Positions 10,375-19,344 of a stretch of DNA of 64,000 bases are shown here, one piece after another. The position numbers and the translations under genes were made by a program. Position 1 is the stretch's first letter; the number at the start of each line of letters is the position of its first letter. This stretch comes from Hyphomicrobium sp. Lineage in GTDB: Bacteria > Pseudomonadota > Alphaproteobacteria > Rhizobiales > Hyphomicrobiaceae. Location of the stretch: positions 171,492-235,491 of the forward strand of contig JAFWGI010000002.1 of the NCBI GenBank assembly GCA_017512425.1, read 5' to 3'. Below the pieces are notes generated by a model that was not told where the DNA came from, made no database searches, and worked only from the letters and a program-made list of their open reading frames with translations.

Positions 10375-10406
10375 TCGTGCAGCGGTGTCTTCTGCAAGTT
10401 CATAAG

Positions 10407-10430
10407 CGGGCGCGTCATGCGCCCGTTTTT
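10407..10430 (+). terminator. Rho-independent terminator after the TPR gene
   Basis: Perfect seven-base stem CGGGCGC (10407-10413) and GCGCCCG (10419-10425) with a five-base loop, followed by five T (10426-10430). It ends only 15 bases before the ispE start codon, so either ispE is read by readthrough or its promoter overlaps this structure. Confidence 0.8.
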
Positions 10431-10444
10431 GTGTGTGCGACGCC

Positions 10445-11314
10445 ATGACGATCCTTTCCGAGCGCGCGCCTGCGAAAATCAATCTGATGCTCGACGTTCT
10501 GGGCCGCCGCCCGGACGGCTATCACGAGCTTCTAAGTCTCGTCGCCTTCGCGCGAGACGCTGCCGACAGCATCACGCTCGACACGTCGCGGCCTACCGGT
10601 TGCGATGTCACCGGCCCCTTCGGCGGCTCGATTGCCGGTCAGAACCTCATCGAACTGACGCTTGCGAAACTTGCAGCCGCGGACGCCGGTTTGCAGCTCG
10701 GCCACGTCACGCTGACCAAGAATCTGCCTGTCGCTGCTGGCGTCGGCGGCGGCTCAGCCGACGCAGCCGCCGTACTTCGCGCAGTCGCGCGCGCCAACCC
10801 CGGCCGCGCGGCGGCTATCGACTGGACGGCAATTGCGCTGTCGATCGGCTCCGATGTTCCGGTCTGTTTTCAAAGTCGCCTGTCGTGGATGACCGGCACA
10901 GGCGATGGCGTCACATCTATCGACCGCGCAGCTGATGGCGGATTGTACGCTGTCATCGCCAATCCCCTGGTTCCAGTACCGGCCGACAAAACGGCACAGG
11001 TCTATCGCGCGCTGCGTGCGCCACCGCTTGCCGCCAACGCCGACCGCGCGTTGCCGGACCTCACGCATGGCGCGTTCTATTACGCCGTATCGGGCCGCAA
11101 TGCGCTGCGGCCTGCAGCACTCGAAATCGTGCCTGAGATCGCTATCGTGCTCGATGAATTGGCGGCGCTGCCCGGGGCCAAACTCACGCGAATGTCGGGC
11201 GGCGGTCCGACGTGTTTCGCAATGTTCAATACGGCCGACGCGGCGAAGGTGGCCGCTGCAGAACTCGCCGCGCGCCGTCCCGCCTGGTGGGTAGCCGCCA
11301 GCGCACTTGAATAG
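10445..11314 (+). CDS. ispE: 4-diphosphocytidyl-2-C-methyl-D-erythritol kinase
   Basis: 289-aa GHMP kinase of the MEP isoprenoid pathway; it phosphorylates the 2-hydroxyl of CDP-methylerythritol with ATP. PAKINLMLDVLGRRPDGYHEL-type sequence at residues 9-29 forms the substrate site, and PVAAGVGGGSADAAA near residues 98-112 is the ATP-binding loop. The C-terminal MSGGGPTCFAMF is the third GHMP motif. ATG at 10445 is the natural start; a GTG 12 bases upstream is less likely. It converges with ispB, another isoprenoid gene, across 123 bases. Confidence 0.95.
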   Translation: MTILSERAPAKINLMLDVLGRRPDGYHELLSLVAFARDAADSITLDTSRPTGCDVTGPFGGSIAGQNLIELTLAKLAAADAGLQLGHVTLTKNLPVAAGVGGGSADAAAVLRAVARANPGRAAAIDWTAIALSIGSDVPVCFQSRLSWMTGTGDGVTSIDRAADGGLYAVIANPLVPVPADKTAQVYRALRAPPLAANADRALPDLTHGAFYYAVSGRNALRPAALEIVPEIAIVLDELAALPGAKLTRMSGGGPTCFAMFNTADAAKVAAAELAARRPAWWVAASALE

Positions 11315-11437
11315 CAATTTCGGCAATTGATGCTTCTCGCACCGTACACAAAACCTAGCACACAACCGTCGCGCTGTCAAATTACGACGTATAGTGAACA
11401 ATAAAACAAGCGCTCGTTTTGTTTGCGATTTTGCGCG

Positions 11438-12490
11438 CTAGTTCGTTCGGCCGATGCAGAACGCAATCACCTGCTGCAGAGCGTCCTTCTCGCGGCTTGC
11501 CGGGAAAATCGCCAGCGCATCATGCGCGATACCGCCGTACGACCGTGCGCGCTCGAACGTCGCTTCGATCGCCTTATGCCGCTTCATGAGCGCTATGGCG
11601 CGTTCGAGGTCGCCGTCTTGAATGTCGCCCTCGGCAATCGTGCGGTTCCAGAACTGGCGCTCGTCCTCGGTGCCACGGCGGAACGACAGGATCAGCGGTA
11701 GCGTGATCTTGCCTTCGCGGAAGTCGTCGCCGATCGATTTGCCGAGGCGCTGGCTGTCGCCCGAATAATCAAGCGCGTCATCGACGAGCTGGAACGCCAG
11801 TCCGAGATTTTTGCCGTAGGAGCGTAGCGCCGCTTGTTCTTCCGCCGGACGCTGCGCGAGTGCCGCACCCGATTCAGCGGCCGACGCAAACAGCGCCGCC
11901 GTCTTCGCATTGATGATTTCGAGATAAGCGTCTTCCGTCGTCGCCGTGTTCTTGGCGGCCGCAAGCTGCATGACTTCGCCTTCGGCAATCGTCGCCGCCG
12001 CATTCGACATGATGCGCAGCACGGTCATCGAGCCGACATCGACAAACATCTTGAAGGCCTGGCCAAGCAGGAAATCGCCGACGAGCACGCTCGCCTGATT
12101 GCCCCAAATCATGCGCGCGGTTTTCTTGCCGCGCCGCGTGCCGCTTTCGTCAACCACGTCATCGTGCAGCAGCGTTGCCGTGTGCATGAACTCGACGGCG
12201 GACGCCGTGCGGATGTGGCCGTTGCCCTGATACTTGCAGAGCTTCGCCGCCGCGAGTGCCAGCATCGGGCGCAGCCGCTTGCCACCGCTGTCGATCAGGT
12301 GATGCGCAAGCTCGGGGATCATCTCGACATCGGAGACCGCCTTGTCGAGAATGATGCGATTGATCGCTTCCATATCCTCGGCGACGATGTCCAGCAGAGG
12401 CTTCAGCGACTGCGAACTATCGCGGGCATCTTCAAGCGGAATAACGCGACCCAAGGGTACCCCCAAATTTCGTTTCATTATGCTAGACAT
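11438..12490 (-). CDS. ispB: Polyprenyl (octa/decaprenyl) diphosphate synthase
   Basis: 350-aa trans-prenyltransferase that elongates farnesyl diphosphate with isopentenyl units to make the ubiquinone side chain. The first Asp-rich motif LLHDDVVDESGTRRG and the second FQLVDDALDYSGD are both intact, with the KTA segment between them. Alphaproteobacteria of this group usually make a ten-unit chain, but product length cannot be read from the sequence. ATG at 12490 was chosen; an in-frame start at 12535 would add 15 residues and is possible. It faces away from the DUF2007/methyltransferase pair, an arrangement common in related genomes. Confidence 0.92.
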   Translation of the reverse strand: MSSIMKRNLGVPLGRVIPLEDARDSSQSLKPLLDIVAEDMEAINRIILDKAVSDVEMIPELAHHLIDSGGKRLRPMLALAAAKLCKYQGNGHIRTASAVEFMHTATLLHDDVVDESGTRRGKKTARMIWGNQASVLVGDFLLGQAFKMFVDVGSMTVLRIMSNAAATIAEGEVMQLAAAKNTATTEDAYLEIINAKTAALFASAAESGAALAQRPAEEQAALRSYGKNLGLAFQLVDDALDYSGDSQRLGKSIGDDFREGKITLPLILSFRRGTEDERQFWNRTIAEGDIQDGDLERAIALMKRHKAIEATFERARSYGGIAHDALAIFPASREKDALQQVIAFCIGRTN

Positions 12491-12556
12491 ACGAGCGGCC
12501 AAGGTGCGCGTCTCAGTTGTCCAAGTATTTGCCACTCTTTACAGCAAGAAGTGCCG

Positions 12557-12790
12557 ATGCGCGAGTTGATGATTACGAACGATCCTGTACTGCTGGGATA
12601 CGTTGAAGTTCTGTTGGCGGACCAGGGTATTTCGTCGCTGGTTTTTGACCAGCACATCAGCGTCGTCGAAGGCTCGATCGGCGCATTTCCGCGCCGGTTG
12701 ATGGTAGCGGGCGATCATTGGCCGCGGGCCGTGCGGGTCATGCAGGATGCCGGGCTTGCCCAGTGGATCAAGTCCGATGAAACAACCTGA
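12557..12790 (+). CDS. DUF2007 small putative signal-transducing protein
   Basis: 77-aa protein of the DUF2007 family, a ferredoxin-like fold related to PII proteins whose function is not established. MRELMITNDPVLLGYVEVLLADQGI is the usual start: a beta strand, then a helix that begins with an N-D-x-V turn. The gene overlaps the methyltransferase start by 14 bases, so the two are probably translationally coupled. It starts 66 bases from the divergent ispB start. Confidence 0.82.
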   Translation: MRELMITNDPVLLGYVEVLLADQGISSLVFDQHISVVEGSIGAFPRRLMVAGDHWPRAVRVMQDAGLAQWIKSDETT

Positions 12791-13562
12791 CGCAGGACGT
12801 CCGGTGGGCGGCGCAGCCAATACGACCTTAGATTACTTCCTCGGCGACCGGATCGCTTTGCGCCAGCCTGTGAAGGGTTACCGCGCCGGTATCGACGCCG
12901 TGCTGCTGGCGGCGACCGCGCGTCCGGGCGAAGGGCCGCTGCTCGACCTCGGGTCAGGCGTCGGCACCGTCGGGCTTTGCGCAGTGGCGCGATTACCTGA
13001 TCTCCGTGCCACGCTCGTCGAGCGCTCGCCCGAACTGGCGCAGCTGGCGCGCGACAATATCGCGGCCAATGCGCTCGAACACCGTGCCGACGTCGTTGAA
13101 GCCGAAATCGGCGAGCCGGTACCTGCGGAGGCTGCGCGCGTTCTCAAAGCCGGTAGCTTTGCGCACGTTGTCGCCAATCCGCCATTTCACGATGAAGGCT
13201 CCGGCACATCGTCGCTCTGGCCGCTCAAAGCGGTCTCGCATGCCATGACGTCGGATGCGCTGGAGCAGTGGGCACGTTTTATGGCGCGCATGGCAGCGCC
13301 CGGCGGCCGTGCAACGATGATCCACAAAGCCGACGCCCTGCCGCGCATTCTCTCGGCCTTTGAAAACCGTTTTGGCGCACTGACCATTTTGCCGGTCCAT
13401 CCACGCGACGGCGCACCCGCGATCCGCGTCATCGTCGATGGCGTCAAAGGCAGCCGCGCGCCGCTCGTCATCAAGCCGGGCCTAATCCTTCATGGCTCCG
13501 GCAACGCGTTTCTTCCAGAGGTTGACGCCATTCTGCGCAATGGCGCCGCGCTCCCGATATAG
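12777..13562 (+). CDS. TrmN6-like SAM-dependent methyltransferase
   Basis: 261-aa class I methyltransferase of the tRNA1(Val) adenine-37 N6-methyltransferase (YfiC/TrmN6) type. DLGSGVGTVGL is the SAM-binding motif I and VANPPFHDEG the NPPF catalytic motif typical of N6-adenine methylation. The N-terminal part LGDRIALRQPVKGYRAGIDAVLLAA matches the family substrate-binding region. ATG at 12777 overlaps the DUF2007 gene; an in-frame ATG at 12747 would lengthen the overlap. The tRNA target is inferred from the family, not shown by the sequence. Confidence 0.85.
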   Translation: MKQPDAGRPVGGAANTTLDYFLGDRIALRQPVKGYRAGIDAVLLAATARPGEGPLLDLGSGVGTVGLCAVARLPDLRATLVERSPELAQLARDNIAANALEHRADVVEAEIGEPVPAEAARVLKAGSFAHVVANPPFHDEGSGTSSLWPLKAVSHAMTSDALEQWARFMARMAAPGGRATMIHKADALPRILSAFENRFGALTILPVHPRDGAPAIRVIVDGVKGSRAPLVIKPGLILHGSGNAFLPEVDAILRNGAALPI

Positions 13563-13655
13563 GGTTTCGCTTTTCAATCTCATGCCTTCGGGCACTTTCC
13601 CTGACGCTCGAAATTCCCATATATGCAACGGCAGAAACGACTGGAGAGCATACGC

Positions 13656-14504
13656 ATGTGGCCTTTTACGCGGACCCCCGTGGTGCCGGTTCTGAGATTT
13701 ACCGGTCCTATCGGCATGGCGACGCCACTGCGTCCCGGCATTTCGCTGGCGACTTTCGCGGGTGCGATTGAAAAAGCGTTCAACGCCTCGAAGCTGCCAA
13801 GCGTGGCCGTCCTGATCAATTCACCCGGCGGTTCGCCGGTGCAGTCCAATTTGATCTTCAAGCGCATCCGCCAGATGGCGGAAGAAAAGAAAAAGCGCGT
13901 CTACGTTTTCTGCGAGGACGTCGCGGCATCAGGCGGATACTTCCTCGCGATCGCGGGCGATGAAATCTATGCCGACCCGTCATCGATCGTCGGCTCCATC
14001 GGCGTCATTTCATCGAGCTTCGGTTTCGTCGAAGCCATTGAACGTCTCGGCATTGAGCGCCGCGTCTACACGGCCGGTTTGAACAAAAGCCAGCTCGATC
14101 CGTTCCTGCCTGAAAAGGAGGAAGACATCGCGCGGTTGAAGGCGCTGCAACTCGACGTCCACGATGTCTTCATCGGCCTCGTCAAGGAGCGCCGCCTCGG
14201 CAAGCTCAAAGCGCCTGACGCGGAGCTGTTTTCCGGTGCGTTCTGGACCGGCTCGAAAGCGGCCGAGTTCGGATTGATCGACGGTATCGCCGACGTCCGC
14301 TCCAAGATGCAGGAATTGCACGGCGAGAAGGTCCAGCTGCGCGTCTTCGAGCCTGAAAAGCCGGGCCTTCTGGGCCGTATGCGCAAGCTTTCCAGCAGCC
14401 TGCCGGGCGAAGGCCCAGCCATAGAGGGCGGCGGCCTTGCTTTTGCCAGCGATCTGGTGTCGGCTATCGAGGCCCGGGCGCTCTGGTCGCGCTTCGGTCT
14501 TTGA
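13656..14504 (+). CDS. S49-family serine peptidase (SppA/SohB-like)
   Basis: 282-aa single-domain member of the signal peptide peptidase A family. LINSPGGSP (residues 54-61) and ASGGYF with S92 as probable nucleophile, followed by K144 in AGLNKSQLDPF as general base, match the Ser-Lys dyad of S49 peptidases. SSIVGSIGVI is the conserved segment between them. There is no clear N-terminal membrane segment, unlike E. coli SppA, so it may be soluble or peripheral. GGAGAG precedes ATG 13656; a start at 13623 is possible. It lies between the methyltransferase and a small membrane protein, probably in one transcript. Confidence 0.88.
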   Translation: MWPFTRTPVVPVLRFTGPIGMATPLRPGISLATFAGAIEKAFNASKLPSVAVLINSPGGSPVQSNLIFKRIRQMAEEKKKRVYVFCEDVAASGGYFLAIAGDEIYADPSSIVGSIGVISSSFGFVEAIERLGIERRVYTAGLNKSQLDPFLPEKEEDIARLKALQLDVHDVFIGLVKERRLGKLKAPDAELFSGAFWTGSKAAEFGLIDGIADVRSKMQELHGEKVQLRVFEPEKPGLLGRMRKLSSSLPGEGPAIEGGGLAFASDLVSAIEARALWSRFGL

Positions 14505-14529
14505 GATGCTCCTCATGAGGACGAAAACC

Positions 14530-14745
14530 ATGCCCCCCGTCGTCTTCCTCGCGGTCATCGGCGCCGGCTGCTACGCCGGATACAAGCTGTTCTCGAAGCT
14601 GATGATTCAAGCGCAAACGCCGCCGAAATCTGAAACCGAGCGCCTGCGCCGCGAGGCCGCCGCCCGCGCCGCTCGAACGCGCGACCTCGGCGCGCTCGAA
14701 CTCGACGAAAATACCGGCGTCTACCGCCCCAAATCCGGCGCGTGA
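14530..14745 (+). CDS. Small single-pass membrane protein
   Basis: 71-aa protein with one N-terminal membrane segment (about residues 4-20, VVFLAVIGAGCYAGYKL) followed by a charged helix rich in Arg, Glu and Ala and the tail ELDENTGVYRPKSGA. No known function. GAGGA precedes ATG 14530 by about 8 bases, making this start better than the in-frame ATGs at 14506 and 14515. It follows the S49 peptidase gene by 25 bases and is likely cotranscribed with it. Confidence 0.65.
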   Translation: MPPVVFLAVIGAGCYAGYKLFSKLMIQAQTPPKSETERLRREAAARAARTRDLGALELDENTGVYRPKSGA

Positions 14746-14836
14746 CCTCACTCCGGCAGCGATGCCTTCCGGCATTTGACTTTGGCCCGTGACAGGGGGG
14801 TTCGAACGCGTATAGTGCCGCGCAATTCGAACCGTG

Positions 14837-15808
14837 ATGAGACGCCCTATGCCCACCTCTACGGCCGCCAAGTCGCCGGCCGGCCAGTCCTCCAAATCGA
14901 CACCGGCGCTTCGTCCGAAAGAAGCCTTCCAGGATTTGATCCTGACGCTGCAGCAGTTCTGGGGCGCGCAGGGCTGCGTCATCCTCCAGCCTTACGACAT
15001 GGAAGTCGGCGCAGGCACATTCCATCCGGCAACGACGTTGCGCGCGCTCGGCCCAAAGCCGTGGTCGGCCGCGTATGTGCAGCCGTCACGCCGCCCGAAG
15101 GATGGCCGCTACGGCGAGAACCCGAACCGCCTGCAGCACTACTACCAGTTCCAGGTGATCATGAAGCCGTCACCGGCGAACATCCAGGAACTCTATCTCG
15201 CGAGCCTTGATGCCATCGGCATCGACACCGCCAACAACGACATCCGCTTCGTCGAAGACGATTGGGAAAGCCCGACGCTCGGCGCGTGGGGCCTCGGTTG
15301 GGAAGTCTGGTGCAACGGCATGGAAGTCTCGCAGTTCACATACTTCCAACAGGTCGGCGGCTTCGACTGTAATCCGGTTGCGGGTGAAATCACCTACGGC
15401 CTCGAACGCCTCGCTATGTACGTCCAGGGCGTCGACCGCGTCTTCGATCTGAATTTCAACGGCCGCACCGATGACCGCCGCTTGAACTACGGTGACGTCT
15501 TCCTGCAGGCCGAACGCGAATATTCGCGCCATAACTTCGAGCACGCCAACACGGATATGCTGCTGCAGCACTTCAAGGATGCGGAAGCAGAATGTCTGGC
15601 GCTGTTGAAAAAGGGTGAGCACAAGGACGGCCATCAAATGGCCCTGCCGGCCTATGATCAGTGCATCAAAGCCAGCCATGTTTTCAATCTGCTCGACGCG
15701 CGCGGCGTCATTTCGGTGACCGAGCGGCAAAGCTATATTCTGCGCGTACGCGAGCTTGCAAAAGCCTGCTGTAAGGCATGGTTAGAAACGGACGGAGGAC
15801 GGCCATGA
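14837..15808 (+). CDS. glyQ: Glycyl-tRNA synthetase alpha subunit
   Basis: 323-aa alpha chain of the alpha2-beta2 bacterial glycyl-tRNA synthetase. The alpha subunit holds the class II catalytic domain: [27 protein letters not shown] is unmistakable, as are [20 protein letters not shown] and the C-terminal [11 protein letters not shown]. The 35-residue Ser/Lys/Pro-rich N-terminus is longer than in E. coli. Starts at 14837 (ATG) or 14849 (ATG) are both possible. It overlaps the next small gene by four bases (ATGA), with glyS following after a palindromic repeat. Confidence 0.95.
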   Translation: MRRPMPTSTAAKSPAGQSSKSTPALRPKEAFQDLILTLQQFWGAQGCVILQPYDMEVGAGTFHPATTLRALGPKPWSAAYVQPSRRPKDGRYGENPNRLQHYYQFQVIMKPSPANIQELYLASLDAIGIDTANNDIRFVEDDWESPTLGAWGLGWEVWCNGMEVSQFTYFQQVGGFDCNPVAGEITYGLERLAMYVQGVDRVFDLNFNGRTDDRRLNYGDVFLQAEREYSRHNFEHANTDMLLQHFKDAEAECLALLKKGEHKDGHQMALPAYDQCIKASHVFNLLDARGVISVTERQSYILRVRELAKACCKAWLETDGGRP

Positions 15809-16164
15809 ACGAGGAACTGCTCGTCGGTGTATTGGCGCTTGGCGCGCCGCTGTTTGCGGTCGGCTATTTGATGCTGCGCCGGAATCGCGGCGTCTTCCGC
15901 ATGTATCTCGCGATGCTGCTGATCGGTCTTGGCTATCTGACCGCAACCGGCGCGCTGACCGATATCGGCCGCACGCTGATGGGCGCGGAAGGCGAAGTGA
16001 TGCCGGTCGAAGCACCGGCGCCCGCGCCGGCTGAGCCGGCACCTGCTGCGCAGCCAACACCGCCAGCGCCCGAGGCAACGCCACCACCGGCTGCACCCGC
16101 GCCGGAAGCAACGCCGCCGCCACCGGCAACTGAAACGGCACCAGCACCGGCGCCTGCTCCATGA
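15805..16164 (+). CDS. Small membrane protein with Ala/Pro-rich tail
   Basis: 119-aa protein of unknown function lying between glyQ and glyS. Two membrane segments (about residues 5-21 and 33-52) are followed, from about residue 70, by a tail made almost entirely of Ala, Pro, Glu and Thr in [16 protein letters not shown] repeats. Such tails often span periplasmic space or peptidoglycan, which is inference. GGAGG lies 8 bases before ATG 15805, whose first four bases overlap the glyQ stop, so coupling to glyQ is likely. Confidence 0.7.
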   Translation: MNEELLVGVLALGAPLFAVGYLMLRRNRGVFRMYLAMLLIGLGYLTATGALTDIGRTLMGAEGEVMPVEAPAPAPAEPAPAAQPTPPAPEATPPPAAPAPEATPPPPATETAPAPAPAP

Positions 16165-16202
16165 TTTGGAGCGCGATGCTGTACGCCAACTAACACGCCG
16201 TC

Positions 16203-16222
16203 ATGCCCGCGCAGGCGGGCAT
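16203..16222. repeat. Short palindrome upstream of glyS
   Basis: ATGCCCGC (16203-16210) pairs with GCGGGCAT (16215-16222) across a four-base loop and is flanked by GTC and CCATCCA. This resembles the dispersed palindromic units common in intergenic DNA of Hyphomicrobiales, and is similar in style to those after glyS. No T-run follows. Confidence 0.55.
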
Positions 16223-16287
16223 CCATCCAAGCCTGAATGGGTCCCACAATTGCTCGGGACGATGCTTCGCAATTGGATCGTTTCCTG

Positions 16288-18372
16288 ATGTCTGAACTGC
16301 TGCTCGAATTGTTTTCCGAAGAGATCCCGGCGCGGATGCAGGTTAAGGCGGCCGACGATCTGCGCCGTCTTGTGGTCGACGGTTTGAAAGCGCGCGGCCT
16401 GGAAACGGGTGACGCCCAGAGCTTTTCGACGCCGCGTCGCTTGACGCTCGTGATTGCAGGCGTGCCTGCAAAATCGCCGGCCATTTCGGAAGAAAAGAAA
16501 GGCCCGCGCGTCGGCGCGCCCGAGCAGGCAGTCGCCGGCTTCTTGAAATCAGCGGGGCTTGCTTCCCTCTCTGAAGCCGAAATCGTCAAGGACGAGAAGA
16601 AGGGCGACTTCTACGTCGCGAAAATCGAGAAGGCCGGACGCCCGGCCGCGGACATCATCGCCGAGACGATCCTCGACGTGATGAACAAATTCCCGTGGCC
16701 GAAGTCGATGCGCTGGGGTTCCGAGCCGTTCCAGTGGGTACGGCCGTTGCAGTCGATTATCTGCATTCTTGGCGGCAAGGTTGTGCCTTTCGAGATCGCG
16801 GGTCTTTCAAGCGGCAACGAAACGCGCGGGCACCGTTTCCTTGGGCCGCAGACGTTCAAGGTCAAAGATTTCTCTGACTATCAGGACAAGCTGAAAGAGC
16901 ATCACGTTATCCTCGATCCGGCGATGCGTGCCGCATCGATCGGCGGGCAGGCGTTGGCGCTTGCGAAAACCGCGAAGCTCGAACTCGTCGAAGACGAAGC
17001 GCTGCTGCACGAGAACGCCGGGCTCAACGAATGGCCGGTCGTGCTGATGGGCACCTTCGACGAAGCATTTCTATCGGTGCCCGGCGAATGTTTGACGACG
17101 TCGATGAAGGCGCATCAGAAGTGCTTCTCGCTGCGCGATCCGAAGACCAAGAAGCTGGCCAACCGCTTTTTGATGGTTGCGAACCTCGTCGCCAAGGACG
17201 GCGGCGAGCAGATCACGAGCGGCAATGAGAAGGTCATCCGCGCGCGGTTGTCGGACGCGAAATTCTTCTGGGATCAGGACTTGAAGAAGCCGCTCGACGA
17301 AATGGCGACGGCGCTGCGCGGCATCACGTTCCACGAAAAGCTTGGCAGCCAATGGGACCGCGTCGAGCGCGTTGAAGAACTGGCGTTTCAGATTGCCGGT
17401 GCCGTCGATGCCGATCCGGCCGACGCACGCCGCGCCGCGCAACTGTGCAAATCCGATCTCGTCTCCGGCATGGTCGGAGAGTTTCCCGAGCTGCAAGGCT
17501 TGATGGGCCGCTACTACGCCGAAGCCGCGGGCACGAAGGCGGAGATCGCGCGAGCGATCGAGCTGCATTACAAGCCGAAAGGCCCGACCGACGTCGTGCC
17601 GCGCGAAGAGGACGGCGATAGCGTCGCTATTGCCGTCGCGCTCGCTGATAAACTCGACACGCTCGTCGGCTTTTGGATTATCGATGAAAAGCCAACGGGC
17701 TCGGGCGATCCCTATCAGCTGCGTCGCGCCGCGCTCGGCGTGATCCGCATCGTGATCGAGAATGATCTTCGCGTTCCGCTGCAAAAATATATCAACGAAG
17801 CATTGGCGCGCGGAAAGAATTTGGCCTCGTCGCCGGTTGGGCTTTTTGCCGACCTTCTCTCCTTCTTCGCCGACCGTCTGAAGGTCTTCCTCAAAGACCA
17901 GGGCAAGCGCCACGACCTGATCGACGCCGTGTTCTCGCTTGGTGGACAGGACGACCTCGCGCTGATCGTCAAGCGCGTCGAAGCGCTCGATGCGTTCTTA
18001 AAAACCGACGATGGTGCCAACCTGCTTGCGGGCGTTAAGCGCGCTGCGAACATTCTTTCTATCGAAGAGAAGAAGGACAAGAAGTCTTACGCGGGCACTT
18101 ATGATCTCGCCCTTCTGACAGAGAAGGAAGAGACGGCACTCGCCGCTAAGATCGAGGAAGTGAAGCAAGACACGGTTGCCGCGATCAACGTCGAGAACTT
18201 CGCTGGCGCAATGCGCGCGCTCGCGGAACTGCGCGCTCCGGTCGATGCGTTCTTCGATAAAATTCTCGTCAACGCCGACGATGCGAAAGTCCGCGAAAAT
18301 CGCTTGAAGCTTTTGTCGGAAATCCGAGCCGCGACGGCGACCGTCGCCGACTTCTCAAAAATCGCGGGTTGA
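16288..18372 (+). CDS. glyS: Glycyl-tRNA synthetase beta subunit
   Basis: 694-aa beta chain, which binds tRNA and is needed with GlyQ for glycyl-tRNA formation. The start MSELLLELFSEEIPARMQ is the diagnostic N-terminus; PWPKSMRWG, RPLQSI and the HD-like central domain follow, and the C-terminus has the anticodon-binding region common to the family. Length matches the usual 690-720 aa. ATG at 16288 is chosen over the longer open frame because homology begins exactly there. Transcription probably continues from glyQ. Confidence 0.96.
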   Translation: MSELLLELFSEEIPARMQVKAADDLRRLVVDGLKARGLETGDAQSFSTPRRLTLVIAGVPAKSPAISEEKKGPRVGAPEQAVAGFLKSAGLASLSEAEIVKDEKKGDFYVAKIEKAGRPAADIIAETILDVMNKFPWPKSMRWGSEPFQWVRPLQSIICILGGKVVPFEIAGLSSGNETRGHRFLGPQTFKVKDFSDYQDKLKEHHVILDPAMRAASIGGQALALAKTAKLELVEDEALLHENAGLNEWPVVLMGTFDEAFLSVPGECLTTSMKAHQKCFSLRDPKTKKLANRFLMVANLVAKDGGEQITSGNEKVIRARLSDAKFFWDQDLKKPLDEMATALRGITFHEKLGSQWDRVERVEELAFQIAGAVDADPADARRAAQLCKSDLVSGMVGEFPELQGLMGRYYAEAAGTKAEIARAIELHYKPKGPTDVVPREEDGDSVAIAVALADKLDTLVGFWIIDEKPTGSGDPYQLRRAALGVIRIVIENDLRVPLQKYINEALARGKNLASSPVGLFADLLSFFADRLKVFLKDQGKRHDLIDAVFSLGGQDDLALIVKRVEALDAFLKTDDGANLLAGVKRAANILSIEEKKDKKSYAGTYDLALLTEKEETALAAKIEEVKQDTVAAINVENFAGAMRALAELRAPVDAFFDKILVNADDAKVRENRLKLLSEIRAATATVADFSKIAG

Positions 18373-18396
18373 ATTCCGCCAGCGCCACCACCACGG

Positions 18397-18485
18397 TCAT
18401 CCTAGCCCTTGTGGCTAGGATCCATTCCGCAACTTGTTCAGGCGCTTGTTGAAAGCTGGATCCTCGGCACAAGGCCGAGGATGAC
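18397..18485. repeat. Composite palindromic repeat after glyS
   Basis: Two perfect hairpins lie in tandem: ATCCTAGCC (18399-18407) with GGCTAGGAT (18413-18421), and ATCCTCGGC (18460-18468) with GCCGAGGAT (18474-18482). The whole block is itself bounded by GTCATCCT (18397-18404) and AGGATGAC (18478-18485). It looks like a dispersed intergenic repeat and could also end transcription between the convergent genes, although no T-run follows. Confidence 0.65.
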
Positions 18486-18498
18486 AATCTTTTTGCAG

Positions 18499-18837
18499 CT
18501 ACTGCGCGCTTGCGTCATAGCTCGCGAGTTTCGCCGCATTGTTTTCATTGCCGTGCTCGTCGGAGATTTCCGTATCCCAGCGATCCGGGTTCCAGCGGTC
18601 TGCACGGTTCAGGTCGTGCGCTGCGTAGCGCGGAAACTTCGACGGCGATACTTCTTCGATCAATTGCGGGATCGCGGTTTTCGTGAAGCCGACCGCGCCA
18701 GCCGTCGCGATGCCACCGACGGCGACAACAGCCGCCATGTATACGGCGCCAGCAGCAAACGAGCGTGCCACTTCCGGTGCTTCGCGATGGATCGCGGCTT
18801 TCAACGCTTCGCTGTTGCGTGAGATTGGGAACGTCAT
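18499..18837 (-). CDS. Hypothetical single-pass membrane protein
   Basis: 112-aa protein with no recognised family. Residues about 27-50 form a hydrophobic helix (AAGAVYMAAVVAVGGIATAGAVGF); the remainder is hydrophilic, with a positively charged segment and a C-terminal stretch rich in Asp, Glu and Asn. ATG at 18837 is taken because the earlier part of the frame is Arg-rich and looks non-coding. It stands alone, converging with glyS across the palindromic repeat. Confidence 0.5.
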   Translation of the reverse strand: MTFPISRNSEALKAAIHREAPEVARSFAAGAVYMAAVVAVGGIATAGAVGFTKTAIPQLIEEVSPSKFPRYAAHDLNRADRWNPDRWDTEISDEHGNENNAAKLASYDASAQ

Positions 18838-19344
18838 GGCGGGGGAGCCCTGTGTGCGAGGTGTACGCGATACACGCACGCACAACCGCCTTACTGCCGC
18901 CAAAGTTCCCAGGGGCCAGCCGCGACCGAAAATCATCGAATTTTGCTTGGTGCGCCGGTCGGGCGATCGATTTCGGCGCGTGCCGCCTGGGCGAAGGTCA
19001 AACCCCTCAGGCTTGTGGCACGCGCCATCCCCCTAAACGAAATTGGAGGGCCAGCGCCAAGCCGGCATACGCTCCGGAATACACTTGCAAATCAATCGAA
19101 ACATTCGCGATTGCGAAAGACAAAGGGAGCTGACGCGACAATCCATCAGGCCCTCACCCAATGGCACGACACCCCGCGGTACGCGTTCTCATCAGCTCCC
19201 CTGCCGCCTCATTAACCATTGCGGCGCGGCCGGATATACTGCTTTCAACGGATAGGTGTTTCGCGCAATTTAACCGGCAGCGTTTGCGCGTTGGAATCGC
19301 CGCAACAATCGCCGATCAAACATTTGTGTGGAAAAAATTCCGCG
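18838..19344. other. Gene-free 507-base interval with inverted repeats
   Basis: No convincing protein gene. Two notable structures are present: the long hairpin at 18975-19026 (entered separately) and the nine-base inverted repeat GGGAGCTGA (19125-19133) / TCAGCTCCC (19192-19200), with 58 bases between. Either could belong to an RNA gene. No known RNA family was recognised by eye. Confidence 0.4.
18975..19026. repeat. Long interrupted hairpin, possible structured RNA
   Basis: GGCGCGTGCC (18975-18984) pairs perfectly with GGCACGCGCC (19017-19026), and immediately inside it GCCTG (18985-18989) pairs with CAGGC (19008-19012), separated on one side by TTGT. The loop is 18 bases. No poly-T follows on either strand, so it is not a simple terminator. 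Confidence 0.45.

Noticed and set aside
8527..10482. 651-codon open frame on the minus strand across the TPR gene
   Set aside because: It is the antisense of a well-supported TPR gene; composition is shadow-like, with no family motifs, and the plus-strand frame has a signal peptide and TPR pattern.
16010..16160. Repeat array in the glyQ-glyS interval
   Set aside because: It is the Ala/Pro-rich tail of a coding small membrane protein; periodicity follows codons.
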